In this document: positions 32,110 to 39,131 of the stretch, one piece after another | Numbering within the stretch: position 1 is the first letter of the stretch | Layout of the letters: the number at the start of each line of letters is the position of its first letter | DNA from: Streptomyces sp. ISL-100 | GTDB lineage: Bacteria; Actinomycetota; Actinomycetes; Streptomycetales; Streptomycetaceae | Direction of reading: 5' to 3' | Assembly (NCBI RefSeq): GCF_018614615.1 | Contig: NZ_JAGGOK010000061.1 | Coordinates: 1-52,147 of the forward strand | Length of the DNA: 52,147 nt | Made by a program: the position numbers and the translations under genes | The notes under the pieces: model-generated | The model's input: the letters and a program-made list of their open reading frames with translations, nothing else | The model's database searches: none | What the model was told of the DNA's origin: nothing

Positions 32110-32625
32110 TCACCAACGCGATACAGGGGCGCCGATTCCCTTGCGCGGGAGGATCACCCAGGACTTGGTGCCCCGGTGCGGCGGATGTGCCTCGGCTGAG
32201 CCCCACACGCCGCCGCAGTCCTCGACGAGCGCTGCGAGCAGCCACAGTGAACGCGTGCGGCGCTCCTCGCAGAGAGTGATCGCGGCTGGGTCCTTGTGCC
32301 GGGGGTGCTGGTCCCACAGGACGATCCGCAGCGCGGCATCGCGGTACCGGAGGGAAAGATAGAGATCCTCCCCCGGCGACAGCCTCGTTGCCGTACCGAT
32401 CAGTTCACTGGCCGCGAGCGTGGCAATGTCGGTGTACGGGTCCAGGTCGTGCGCGTGGAGGGCGGACCGTACGGCGGTACGGGCGATGGCCGCGCAGTGA
32501 GGTTCGCCCGGGATGGTCAGGCTGTACGCGAGGGTCGAGGGCCGGGGCGGGCGCGGCTCACGGTGAAGCGCGGCAGCGGTGGATGGAGCGACGGGACAGA
32601 GCGCGGTGCGGAGGCTCGACGGCAT
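32110..32625 (-). CDS. HATPase_c-type ATP-binding protein (anti-sigma-like)
   Basis: The 171-aa protein is of the serine-kinase-like GHKL fold: SLTIPGEPHCAAIARTAVRSALHAHDL at the start, DIATLAASELIGTATRLSPG (N box, with Asn replaced by Ile-Gly-Thr), LRYRDAALRIVLWDQHP (D box) and RRTRSLWLLAALVEDCGGVWG (G box). Such proteins are frequent partners of XRE/DUF397 pairs in Streptomyces (WhiJ-like systems), here encoded divergently. The degenerate N-box casts doubt on kinase activity, so an ATP-dependent binding role is likely. ATG at 32625 follows AAGGGAGT. Confidence 0.8.
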   Translation of the reverse strand: MPSSLRTALCPVAPSTAAALHREPRPPRPSTLAYSLTIPGEPHCAAIARTAVRSALHAHDLDPYTDIATLAASELIGTATRLSPGEDLYLSLRYRDAALRIVLWDQHPRHKDPAAITLCEERRTRSLWLLAALVEDCGGVWGSAEAHPPHRGTKSWVILPRKGIGAPVSRW

Positions 32626-32801
32626 TACGGACTCCCTTGTCCGGGTAGCGAGTTGAGTCGTTCGGCTCCGATCTCGGATGAGCAGTGGCCTGTCTCCCTG
32701 GCGCGGTACCGCCTCTCCCAGGGAAGGAGAGTGCGGGCAGGACCGCGCGATGCACTTCCAACTCATCTCCGTGAGCGGGGCATTACCCAAAGTAGAGGCT
32801 A

Positions 32802-32821
32802 AGGTGGCTCGTGTGCCACCT
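32802..32821. promoter_or_regulatory. Inverted repeat upstream of the XRE gene
   Basis: AGGTGGC-TCGTGT-GCCACCT is a perfect 7-bp inverted repeat 86 bp before the XRE regulator and in the gap shared with the divergent ATP-binding gene. It is the likely operator of this regulatory triad. The rest of the 281-bp gap shows nothing clear. Confidence 0.5.
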
Positions 32822-32906
32822 AGTCACGATTATTGCCCCCGATTGGATGGACCGGCAGCTCGTCCAGGAGGCAGACTGACCCGCACCAGGCGGGAGGAAG
32901 AAGCGC

Positions 32907-33758
32907 ATGCCCACCAGAGCAACACCCACCGAGCGCCAGAAGCGACTGGGCGCCGAGCTGCGCAAGATGCGTACAGCCGCAGAGCTCACTACCGAGTACG
33001 CCGCCGGGCTGCTCGGGCTCGACCGTACGAAGGTCTCCAACATGGAGTCCGGCATCCGGGCCGCATCACCCGAACGCGTACGCATACTGGCCAGCAACTA
33101 CGAATGCTCGGATGAGGACTACATCGCGGCCCTGGCCGACATGGCGGCCAATCGTCAGCGCGGCTGGTGGGAGCAGTACCGGGGAACACTCCCCCAAGGC
33201 CTTTTGGACGTAGCCGAGTTGGAGTGGCACGCAACTCGTCTGCGTACCCTCCAGACCGTTCACCTCCCGGGCCTGCTGCACCTGAGCGGTTACGCCCGCG
33301 CAGTCTTTAGCTCGGCGATCCCTCCACTGCCGAAGTCGGAGGTCGAGCTCCGAGTGGCTCACCGCATGCAGCGTCAACAGGTGCTGGAGCGCGACAATCC
33401 CGTCGACTACGTTGCGTACATCCACGAGGCCGCGCTCCGAATGCAGTTCGGCGGCCGACGCGCCACGCGAGAGCAGCTTGATCACCTGTGCGTGATGTCA
33501 GACCGCGACAACATCGAGCTGCGAGTCCTCCCGGTCGAAGCCGGCGAGTTCCCCGGCGCGGGGCACGCCATCCTCTACGCCGAAGGCCCCGTCCTACAGC
33601 TGGACACCGTGCAACTCGACTCAGCACACGGCCCCGAGTTCACACACGCCGAGGCGCAACTAGGCAAATATCGAGGCCACTTGGATTGGATGAACACGCA
33701 TACGCTCGCCCCGCAGCGGTCCCGTGATTTCATCCACAGCATCGCTCGCGAACTATGA
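32907..33758 (+). CDS. XRE-type regulator with Scr1-like DUF5753 effector domain
   Basis: The 283-aa protein has an N-terminal Cro/CI helix-turn-helix, RLGAELRKMRTAAELTTEYAAGLLGLDRTKVSNMESGIRAASPERVRILA (about 11-60). DUF5753 follows: GWWEQYRGTLPQGLLDVAELEWHATRLRTLQTVHLPGLLHLSGYARAVF, then RMQRQQVLER and LRVLPVEAGEFPGAGHAILYAEG. This is the standard Streptomyces XRE/DUF397 system (WhiJ/Scr1 group), usually affecting development or secondary metabolism. The start at 32907 follows GGGAGGAAGAAGC. The gene overlaps the frame of the DUF397 gene by ATGA. Confidence 0.92.
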   Translation: MPTRATPTERQKRLGAELRKMRTAAELTTEYAAGLLGLDRTKVSNMESGIRAASPERVRILASNYECSDEDYIAALADMAANRQRGWWEQYRGTLPQGLLDVAELEWHATRLRTLQTVHLPGLLHLSGYARAVFSSAIPPLPKSEVELRVAHRMQRQQVLERDNPVDYVAYIHEAALRMQFGGRRATREQLDHLCVMSDRDNIELRVLPVEAGEFPGAGHAILYAEGPVLQLDTVQLDSAHGPEFTHAEAQLGKYRGHLDWMNTHTLAPQRSRDFIHSIAREL

Positions 33759-33769
33759 GGAAGGCCGAC

Positions 33770-33961
33770 ATGACAGAGATCCACTGGGAAGATGCGTTCT
33801 GCGCGGAAGGCAACAACTGCTTCCGCATAGGAACCGACAGCGAAGGCAACGCCTACATCGCCGTCCTCGGCGAGGAGGACCGTTACCTCACCGACAGCCA
33901 GGACGCCCTGCGGAATCTGATCCGGGACATCAAGGCCGGCAAGGCCGACCACCTGCTCTGA
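33770..33961 (+). CDS. DUF397 family small protein
   Basis: The 63-aa protein MTEIHWEDAFCAEGNNCFRIGTD...IAVLGEE..YLTDSQDALRNLIRDIKAGKADHLL matches the DUF397 pattern (W..a..s..gn.CvEva...g..v.vRDS). It lacks the usual RDSK core, so it is a divergent member. It sits immediately after the XRE regulator, as expected; these small proteins bind and modulate the regulator. The ATG at 33770 follows AGGAAGG at 33759-33763; an upstream ATG at 33755 overlaps the regulator stop (ATGA). Confidence 0.85.
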   Translation: MTEIHWEDAFCAEGNNCFRIGTDSEGNAYIAVLGEEDRYLTDSQDALRNLIRDIKAGKADHLL

Positions 33962-34019
33962 CCCGGCCGCGCGCCGCTGGTCCCGGACGTTGGTGGAGCC
34001 GACCGCCACCAGCCAGTCG

Positions 34020-34271
34020 TTATCCCGGCCGCATCCACCTTCGCCCGGGCGGCGCGAAGTTACGGGGCCCCAGCAGTGATGGGCGCATCTCGTGCGCGAT
34101 TCGTGTCTCAATCGAGCCTTCGGTGACGGAGGCGGCGGCAAAGACGCGGTCCCCACCTGCATGGCGGAGTCGAGTCGGTGGCATCCACGTGGCGAAGCGA
34201 TTGCCGGTCAGGTTGACGGCCTGGTTCACCGGCACCTGCAGGAGTGCCTCGTTCAGTGCCACGCCGACGTT
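34020..34271 (-). pseudogene. Probable decayed toxin-domain remnant downstream of the Imm49 gene
   Basis: In the 370-bp stretch 33962-34332 no intact gene is visible. A minus-strand frame reads NVGVALNEALLQVPVNQAVNLTGNRFATW..., then RLRHAGGDRVFAAASVTEGSI and RPSLLGPRNFAPPG. It then stops making sense, while another frame continues RDNDWLVAVGSTNVRD. The opening pattern (small helix, LP-like turn, GDxV, A-S-x-T) weakly recalls the ADP-ribosyltransferase toxin fold, with the Arg and STS elements eroded. It has no start or ribosome binding site. It could be noise; its place directly behind an immunity gene is the main argument for a remnant. Confidence 0.3.
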
Positions 34272-34332
34272 CGAGGGCGAGGAAGGACGTGCCGCTCCAC
34301 CATCACCGTCACACCGTCCTCCCGCTACTGGT

Positions 34333-35190
34333 CTACGTCGGGAACTCGCCCGCCCAGGAACGCTCCAGGAGAGCGATGGGGAGGTACTCGGACTCCGTCT
34401 CGATGGGGAAGCCTGCGTCGTACGCAAGGCATGCGATGGCGAGGGGTGCGAGGGCGACAAGGCCCGTGGACTGGAGGGCCCGGTCCACGGTGCTCCAGTA
34501 CTCCTTGTGCCACTGCAGGGCTTCGACCAAGGCCCTGTTGAAGCCCGCTTGGTCCTGACGGACCAAGCGGTGGAACAGCTCGATCGGAGGGTAAAGAATC
34601 TTCGCTACCCCCTCCGGATCGCCGATGGTGGCGACCTCGGGGTCGGTGCTGTCGACGGCGGCCACCAGCTTGGCGGCCAGGTCCGCACCGCCGAGCCAGT
34701 AGGTCTGGAGCGTCTCCACCCAGGCGTACTCGAACTCGTCATAGCGCGAACCGGATTCCCGGAGCAGGGACACCGGCACCTGGCACAAGGCCGTCAGCCG
34801 GTCCTTCTCCCGGCAGACCACCGCGAGGTAGAAGGCCGTGAGCCATGCGCCCGCATCCGTGTAAGGCTGCGGGCCGATGGTCCGAAGCGTTCGGTCCTTC
34901 TCCGCGATACGGCAATGCACATACTCCCCTGCGGTGTTCGCGGTGGCGAACACTGCGGAGCCGACCTGCATGGCGTTGATCCAGGCCTGCCACGTGGGAA
35001 GTAGAGCCGCCTCGGTGTCCAGCAGGCAGTGCGACTTCGCGAGCGTCAGCGTCAGCGTCAGGGCATCACCCAGATCGGTGGAGTCGGCGTCAAGTCCCTC
35101 GATCAGCCGCTCCGCGCTTTCGTGGAGTACTGCCAAGCCCGCCGCTGCATTTCCCGTGGGAAACGGGTGGCGGAAGACGGTCGCGACCAA
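34333..35190 (-). CDS. Imm49 family immunity protein
   Basis: The 285-aa soluble helical protein has the Imm49 sequence pattern I know from Streptomyces: MVATVFRHPFPTGNAAAGLAVL, TWQAWINAMQVGSAVFA, CRIAEKDRTLRTIGPQPYTDAGAWLTAFYLAVVCRE, RLTALCQVPVSLLRESG, YAWVETLQTYWLG, ILYPPIELFHRLVRQDQAGFN, LEWHKEYW-like ALQWHKEYWS and LAIACLAYDAGFPIETESEYLP. Such proteins neutralise C-terminal toxin domains of contact-dependent or secreted polymorphic toxins. No intact cognate toxin is next to it, so it is an orphan immunity gene, protecting against a neighbour's toxin or left from a lost one. CTAAAGGGAGAG lies just upstream. Confidence 0.82.
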   Translation of the reverse strand: MVATVFRHPFPTGNAAAGLAVLHESAERLIEGLDADSTDLGDALTLTLTLAKSHCLLDTEAALLPTWQAWINAMQVGSAVFATANTAGEYVHCRIAEKDRTLRTIGPQPYTDAGAWLTAFYLAVVCREKDRLTALCQVPVSLLRESGSRYDEFEYAWVETLQTYWLGGADLAAKLVAAVDSTDPEVATIGDPEGVAKILYPPIELFHRLVRQDQAGFNRALVEALQWHKEYWSTVDRALQSTGLVALAPLAIACLAYDAGFPIETESEYLPIALLERSWAGEFPT

Positions 35191-35246
35191 CGCACTCTCC
35201 CTTTAGAAGATTTTGATTACTTGAGCTCGGCTCCAGTATGGCGAAA

Positions 35247-35272
35247 AGGCTGTCGGGCATGCTCGACAGCCT
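35247..35272 (-). terminator. Intrinsic terminator for the 250-aa minus-strand gene
   Basis: AGGCTGTCG (35247-35255) and CGACAGCCT (35264-35272) form a perfect 9-bp stem with an 8-nt loop. Read on the minus strand the stem is followed by TTTTCGCC. It lies 50 bp after the stop of the 250-aa gene. Confidence 0.6.
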
Positions 35273-35321
35273 CGCCAGAGCCGCCCGCGCCGGACTCGAC
35301 CTCAGTCGGCATCTCGCCCCA

Positions 35322-36074
35322 CTATCGGGAGGCGTTGGCCACGATCACCCCGATGAGCTTGGCGGCCGCAATCTCGTCGAGCTCGACCAAGCCTGCGTCC
35401 TTCGCCTCTTCTTCGGAGCCGGGGATCCGATCCGTCGGCTCCCAGCGCAGGTCCCGGCTGAACAACTCGTCACACTGCTCGTCTCGCAGTTCGCGGCGCC
35501 TCAGGAGCGGTCCCTGACCATCGGACGCGGTGTAGTACGAGATGCGCCCCTCGCCGTCGACGGCATCGAGGACGGTGTCGCTGAGCGTGATGAGGGGCGG
35601 GGTGCCGAGGTGGCCTCGCAGGGTTCCGGGCCGGAACAGAGCGCCTGTCAGATCGAGGAAACCGGCGTTGTCACGGAAGAACTCCCCACCCCGCTCGTAG
35701 AAGAGGACCAGCGGCTCGTAGAGATCAGGGAGGTCGGGAACCGCGGCCGGATTCTGCGCCCGGAGTTCCTCCATGCGCACCGCACCCGCGCAGGTACGCC
35801 TGACGGCCCCGCTGGGCACATGGCTCAGGTATTCCTCAACCTCTGCGGAGAATTCTGGGGGAAGCTGAAATTCCGGGTCCACATACTGGGTGACATCAAA
35901 GAAAGGCCACTCGCTCTCGACTGAGTAAGCCTGGACCCACACGGCCGCCCGCCGCATATATTCACGCATAAGAATTCGGCGTGACATGACATGCCCGAAC
36001 GCGTAGTCCCAGTCACCCATCCATTCCACCGTGCGAAGACGATTCAGCATGGGGGATGACGCCCGGTTGGTCAC
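35322..36074 (-). CDS. Hypothetical protein, probable immunity-type
   Basis: The 250-aa soluble acidic protein begins MTNRASSPMLNRLRTVEWMGDWDYAFGHVMSRR. It contains WPFFDVTQYVDPEFQLPPEFSAEVEEYL, RRTCAGAVRMEELRAQNPAAVPDLPDLYEPLVLFYERGGEFFRDNAGFLDLTG and FRPGTLRGHLGTPPLITLSDTVLDAVDGEGRISYYTA. I do not recognise the family. The start is GTG at 36074 and overlaps the stop of a leftover upstream frame by 4 bp (GTGA), so it was once second in a coupled pair. Acidic, non-secreted, in a toxin-immunity cluster: an immunity role is the natural guess. Its base composition looks less GC-extreme than the core genes. Confidence 0.6.
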   Translation of the reverse strand: MTNRASSPMLNRLRTVEWMGDWDYAFGHVMSRRILMREYMRRAAVWVQAYSVESEWPFFDVTQYVDPEFQLPPEFSAEVEEYLSHVPSGAVRRTCAGAVRMEELRAQNPAAVPDLPDLYEPLVLFYERGGEFFRDNAGFLDLTGALFRPGTLRGHLGTPPLITLSDTVLDAVDGEGRISYYTASDGQGPLLRRRELRDEQCDELFSRDLRWEPTDRIPGSEEEAKDAGLVELDEIAAAKLIGVIVANASR

Positions 36075-36178
36075 TTCAACTCCATTCCCTTCGATCGCAG
36101 CTCCTGGAAGAGGGTTGCTGTCACCTCGTCGATGCCTGAGAGATTGGAACGCATCCAGGCTGGCCAGTTAGGTTGCGG
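36071..36178 (-). pseudogene. C-terminal tail of a lost gene (likely toxin) coupled to the 250-aa gene
   Basis: A minus-strand frame codes NWPAWMRSNLSGIDEVTATL then FQELRSKGMELK and a TGA that overlaps the GTG start of the next gene (GTGA). The frame is closed upstream by TAG at 36179-36181. Sequence beyond that belongs to a different decayed gene. The GTGA coupling and position ahead of an immunity-like gene suggest this is the 3' end of the cognate toxin, cut off by recombination. The family is not recognisable from 35 residues. Confidence 0.45.
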
Positions 36179-36322
36179 CTACGCGTCGGCCGTGCGGGAG
36201 TTCCGAAGCGGTACAGGTCGAGGACACGAGGGCCAGAGAGAGTTTGCGGGCGGCCTCGCGGACCAGGTTGGTCTCATGCCTGGGCCCCCGAAGACCAGCG
36301 CGACGGGTGTGCTGATCATCAA
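36170..36322 (-). pseudogene. 5' fragment of a third copy of the 342-aa/325-aa immunity family
   Basis: Minus-strand sequence from TTG 36322 has the same AGGAGG and TTG start as the 342-aa gene and matches its first codons closely (ISTPVA, then HETNLVREAARKLSLAL against HETDLVREAVRRFALAL, and LPHGRRV against TPHGGRV). A 2-bp deletion after TCGCGC shifts the frame between these two blocks. Similarity ends near 36170, where the unrelated tail fragment begins. It is a dead truncated copy. Confidence 0.6.
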
Positions 36323-36398
36323 GGCCGCCCTCCTGGCGTGGAGTCGGCGCGCTTACGGTGAGCCTCCTCGGAGGGCTACTCAGTGATGCTCTTGAGGG

Positions 36399-36491
36399 TT
36401 CGGCTACTTCCCCGGTGAAGGGCTCTCCGCGATAGAGCACTCGCTGAGCATTGTCCATGTCGATGTCCGGACCATCGACGTCGATTCGCAT
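36399..36491 (-). pseudogene. N-terminal fragment of a YwqK-like antitoxin
   Basis: A minus-strand frame reads MRIDVDGPDIDMDNAQRVLY then RGEPFTGEVAE. This is the characteristic opening of Streptomyces YwqK-family (MORN-like repeat) antitoxins, which normally continue into several G.W..G...... repeats. Here the frame runs at once into PSRASLSSPPRRL and unrelated sequence, so everything after about residue 31 is lost. ATG 36491 or ATG 36503 (MTSV) would be the start. Confidence 0.5.
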
Positions 36492-36520
36492 TACAGAAGT
36501 CATCAGGGGACTGTCAGGTC

Positions 36521-36795
36521 TCAGGTCAGCCACCTCCGCAGGCGCGGCATCGAGAGCAGAACCGACGCTCTCTCCCTCCTCCATTGCCACATCTCGCCGT
36601 TCAAGCAGCGGCTCTTCAACGGCATCGCGGTTGTGAGTGCGATTGAACCTTTGCCTTCGCCGGCCACAAGAACGAACCGACTCAAGGTGCCGCGCACATT
36701 TCGCAGAAGGGCCAGTGGCCTCACCGCGCTGTCCGTCTTGGTGTCGCGCACGGTGAGGTCCCAGAACCATTCGCCTACCGGCTCAGAAGTGATCA
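36521..36795 (-). pseudogene. Unassigned decayed reading frame after the 325-aa gene
   Basis: Directly overlapping the stop of the 325-aa gene, a minus-strand frame reads RRLITSEPVGEWFWDLTVRD, then RPLALLRNVRGTLSRFVLVAG, before turning into low-complexity Arg/Trp sequence and a stop. A second frame continues sensibly as VEEPLLERRDVAMEEGESVG, which points to a frameshift near 36640. No start codon with a ribosome binding site is visible. I do not recognise the family; it may be the middle of a lost gene of the same cluster. Confidence 0.3.
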
Positions 36796-37770
36796 GTCTT
36801 CGCTCGCAAGTTCACGAAGAGAGGCCAGGTCCATGCTGCCGGGCCTGTCGGCCCCCGTGGAACCGGCCAATTCAGTGAGGGCCCTGGACGGGGACAGGCC
36901 ACGTGAGTATGCAGAGTGCAGGCGGTCCAGCCAGAGGAGTCCGGTTTTGTAACCCTCCTCGAGGGCGTCATCCCGGGGTTCGAAGCTCGCGGCCTCCTCG
37001 GCGTCGGAGGCCCATAGGTAGCCGAGCACCCCATGCGCGCTCGACACAGGAACGTACTGCACTTCGCCGTTCGCGGAGCGCTTGTATCCGGGCTCGAAGG
37101 CGGGCGCATGATAGAAAATGCGGTTTCGGTAGGGGATTTCGAAGCTGGACCATACATCGGAGGCGCGGCCGTCGCTCTCGAAGAAATTCTCGACGCCAGA
37201 CTCGGTCGGCTTGCCGAAGTACGTCGGATCTTCCGGGTCCGTCTCTGAACCGAGTGCCTCCGCGAGGCCCTGAAGGGCTGCGGACAGCCGCGGCGCGTTC
37301 GCTTCGTACACGGTCGGCTGAGCGTTGCCCTTGAGGTCGTAGCGCATCCACCCATCCGAAAACGTCACCAGTTCGATGGCGACGAAGTCGTCGAACGCGG
37401 AGGCTCCCAAGCGGAACATCCCCTCTTCCAGAACCTCAGCGGCTCCACCGGCACGCATGCCTGAGCAGTAGACATACGCATCCACGGATCCGATGTCACC
37501 AGGGGCTGCCCCAACGTCGCGGGCAAGCAGTTCGGCAGATTCGGCCGAGTCCCGCCCCGTAGACACCGTGAGGTCACCCTCGAACAAAAGGCTGTTCGGA
37601 TTTCCCGACTCCCGGACGGTCAGATGTACCTTCGGGCCACCGATCGCGAGCCGGTGGGTGGCCAGGATGGAGTGGGCGGCCAGGACGTCACGTAGGCCGC
37701 TGAGGAGGGCATCAGCCGTTTCGCTGTCGCCTTCCCAGGTCCACCCGGCAACAGGTGTACTGGCGATCAC
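36793..37770 (-). CDS. Putative immunity protein, paralog of the 342-aa protein
   Basis: The 325-aa protein starts VIASTPVAGWTWEGDSETAD (GTG 37770, with GGGAGG about 10 nt upstream). It aligns along its whole length with the next upstream gene: IASTPVA.W.W, TFSDGWMRYDLKG, ANAPRLSAALQGLAEAL, DPEDPTYFGKPTESGVEN, SDVWSSFEIPYRNRIF, VLGYLWASDAEEAASFE and GLLWLDRLHSAY.RGL. No signal peptide or membrane segment. I do not know a name for the family. It is probably a duplicated or orphan immunity gene with changed specificity. Confidence 0.65.
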   Translation of the reverse strand: MIASTPVAGWTWEGDSETADALLSGLRDVLAAHSILATHRLAIGGPKVHLTVRESGNPNSLLFEGDLTVSTGRDSAESAELLARDVGAAPGDIGSVDAYVYCSGMRAGGAAEVLEEGMFRLGASAFDDFVAIELVTFSDGWMRYDLKGNAQPTVYEANAPRLSAALQGLAEALGSETDPEDPTYFGKPTESGVENFFESDGRASDVWSSFEIPYRNRIFYHAPAFEPGYKRSANGEVQYVPVSSAHGVLGYLWASDAEEAASFEPRDDALEEGYKTGLLWLDRLHSAYSRGLSPSRALTELAGSTGADRPGSMDLASLRELASED

Positions 37771-38102
37771 GGCATTTACCTCCCGGCCTGAACTAACCGC
37801 CGCGCGGTACGAAAATGATTCCGTCCGGTGTGGCGGATGACTCGGGGAGCAGCAGGCGAACGAACCCTCCTCCGGCCGTGCTCGCGGCACCCCGTGATCA
37901 GCCGGAACCCGGTGATCCAGTTTTCCGGCTTGGCATGGAGCCGCCGCCCCGTCACCGACGGCTTCGCATCTCGTCCGCGATGCGGCACCCGACGCTTTTG
38001 GGTCGAGCACTGGCTCGCGAGCGGGGGTGGTGCGTGCGAAATGCATGCCGGAGGGCAGAGAGCGCCACTAGCGTCCTTCCCCGAGGTCTTCGGCTCCCCC
38101 GG
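37771..38102 (-). other. Intergenic stretch between the two immunity paralogs
   Basis: About 330 bp without a supported gene. Frames here have Arg/Ala/Gly low-complexity content and no ribosome binding site. Apart from the GGGAGG site next to the 325-aa gene I see no clear promoter, hairpin or protein remnant. It may be eroded sequence of a former toxin module. Confidence 0.5.
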
Positions 38103-39131
38103 TCACGACTGGGCCAGTTCCCGGAGCTTCCAGAACTCGTCCACCTCGATCGGCTCAGCTGAACCTGCATGGCCGGACACGCGGTCACCTGCATGCTCCA
38201 TCAGCTCCGCCAGCGCGGCGGTGGGGAGCAGACCTCGGCCGTACGCCTCCTGCAACCGGCCCAGCCAGACCAGGCCCGCCTGGTAGGCGTCAAGATCCGC
38301 CGCGTCGCGTGCCTCAAAGCTCGCCGCGCCGTCGGTGTCCGAGGCCCACAGGTACCCCAAGACCTCCCGTTCACCTCGCACAGGCACGTACCGCACAGGG
38401 CCAGACGTTTGCCGCCCGTACCCGTCCGTGAACTTCGGGGTCTGGCTGAAGATTCCGTTTCGGTAAGGGATCTCAAAGCGTCCCCACACGTCGGACGGAG
38501 TGCCGTCATCGTCCTCGTAGTGGTTCTCGGCCCCCGATTCCGTCGGAATGCCGAACCAGGTCGCGTCCTCGGGGTCGATGTCCACATCAAGCGACTCGGA
38601 AAGCTCGGCCAGAGCCGAAGACAGGCGGGGCCGGTTCGCGGCGAACACAGCCTCCTGCCCACGTCCCCGCAGGTCGAACGGCATCCAAGCATCGGAGAAC
38701 GTCGTAAGCCCCACCTGGAAGAAGCTCTCGGACACCTCGACGGTGAGCGCGAAAATCCCTTCCACCGACTCCGCGCCGGTCTGAGTCTCGGTCTCCACGA
38801 TGCCGTCGCACGACGCGAACAGTTCCACACCGCCGATCTCGCCGGCGGCAAGACTTCCCTTGATCCGTGCCACCAGGGCTTCGGCGGCTCCCGATCCCTC
38901 CGCGGCCTCCAGAGCCAGCGCACCGACGGGGAAGTCTGCCCGGAGGAGGAAGTTCCGGCGGCCCGGCTCGGGGATCACTACGACCACGCGGCCGCCGTGC
39001 GGGGTTCCTAGGCGGTACCGGTCGAGGACCCCGAGCGCCAGAGCGAACCTGCGGACGGCCTCGCGGACCAAGTCGGTCTCATGCCCAGGCTCTCCCCAAG
39101 ACCATCGCGCGACGGGTGTGCTGGCAATCAA
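38103..39131 (-). CDS. Putative immunity protein of the T7SS toxin
   Basis: The 342-aa soluble, acidic protein starts at TTG 39131, which overlaps the toxin stop by 4 bp (TTGA) and has AGGAGG 7 nt upstream, a site inside the toxin's end. Conserved blocks shared with its 325-aa paralog are ASTPVARWSWGEPGHETDLV, TFSDAWMPFDLRG, ANRPRLSSALAELSESL, DPEDATWFGIPTESGAENH, SDVWGRFEIPYRNGIF and REVLGYLWASDTDGAASFE. I do not recognise a named immunity family. Tight coupling directly behind a polymorphic toxin, acidity and absence of export signals fit a cytoplasmic inhibitor of the nuclease domain. Confidence 0.75.
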   Translation of the reverse strand: MIASTPVARWSWGEPGHETDLVREAVRRFALALGVLDRYRLGTPHGGRVVVVIPEPGRRNFLLRADFPVGALALEAAEGSGAAEALVARIKGSLAAGEIGGVELFASCDGIVETETQTGAESVEGIFALTVEVSESFFQVGLTTFSDAWMPFDLRGRGQEAVFAANRPRLSSALAELSESLDVDIDPEDATWFGIPTESGAENHYEDDDGTPSDVWGRFEIPYRNGIFSQTPKFTDGYGRQTSGPVRYVPVRGEREVLGYLWASDTDGAASFEARDAADLDAYQAGLVWLGRLQEAYGRGLLPTAALAELMEHAGDRVSGHAGSAEPIEVDEFWKLRELAQS

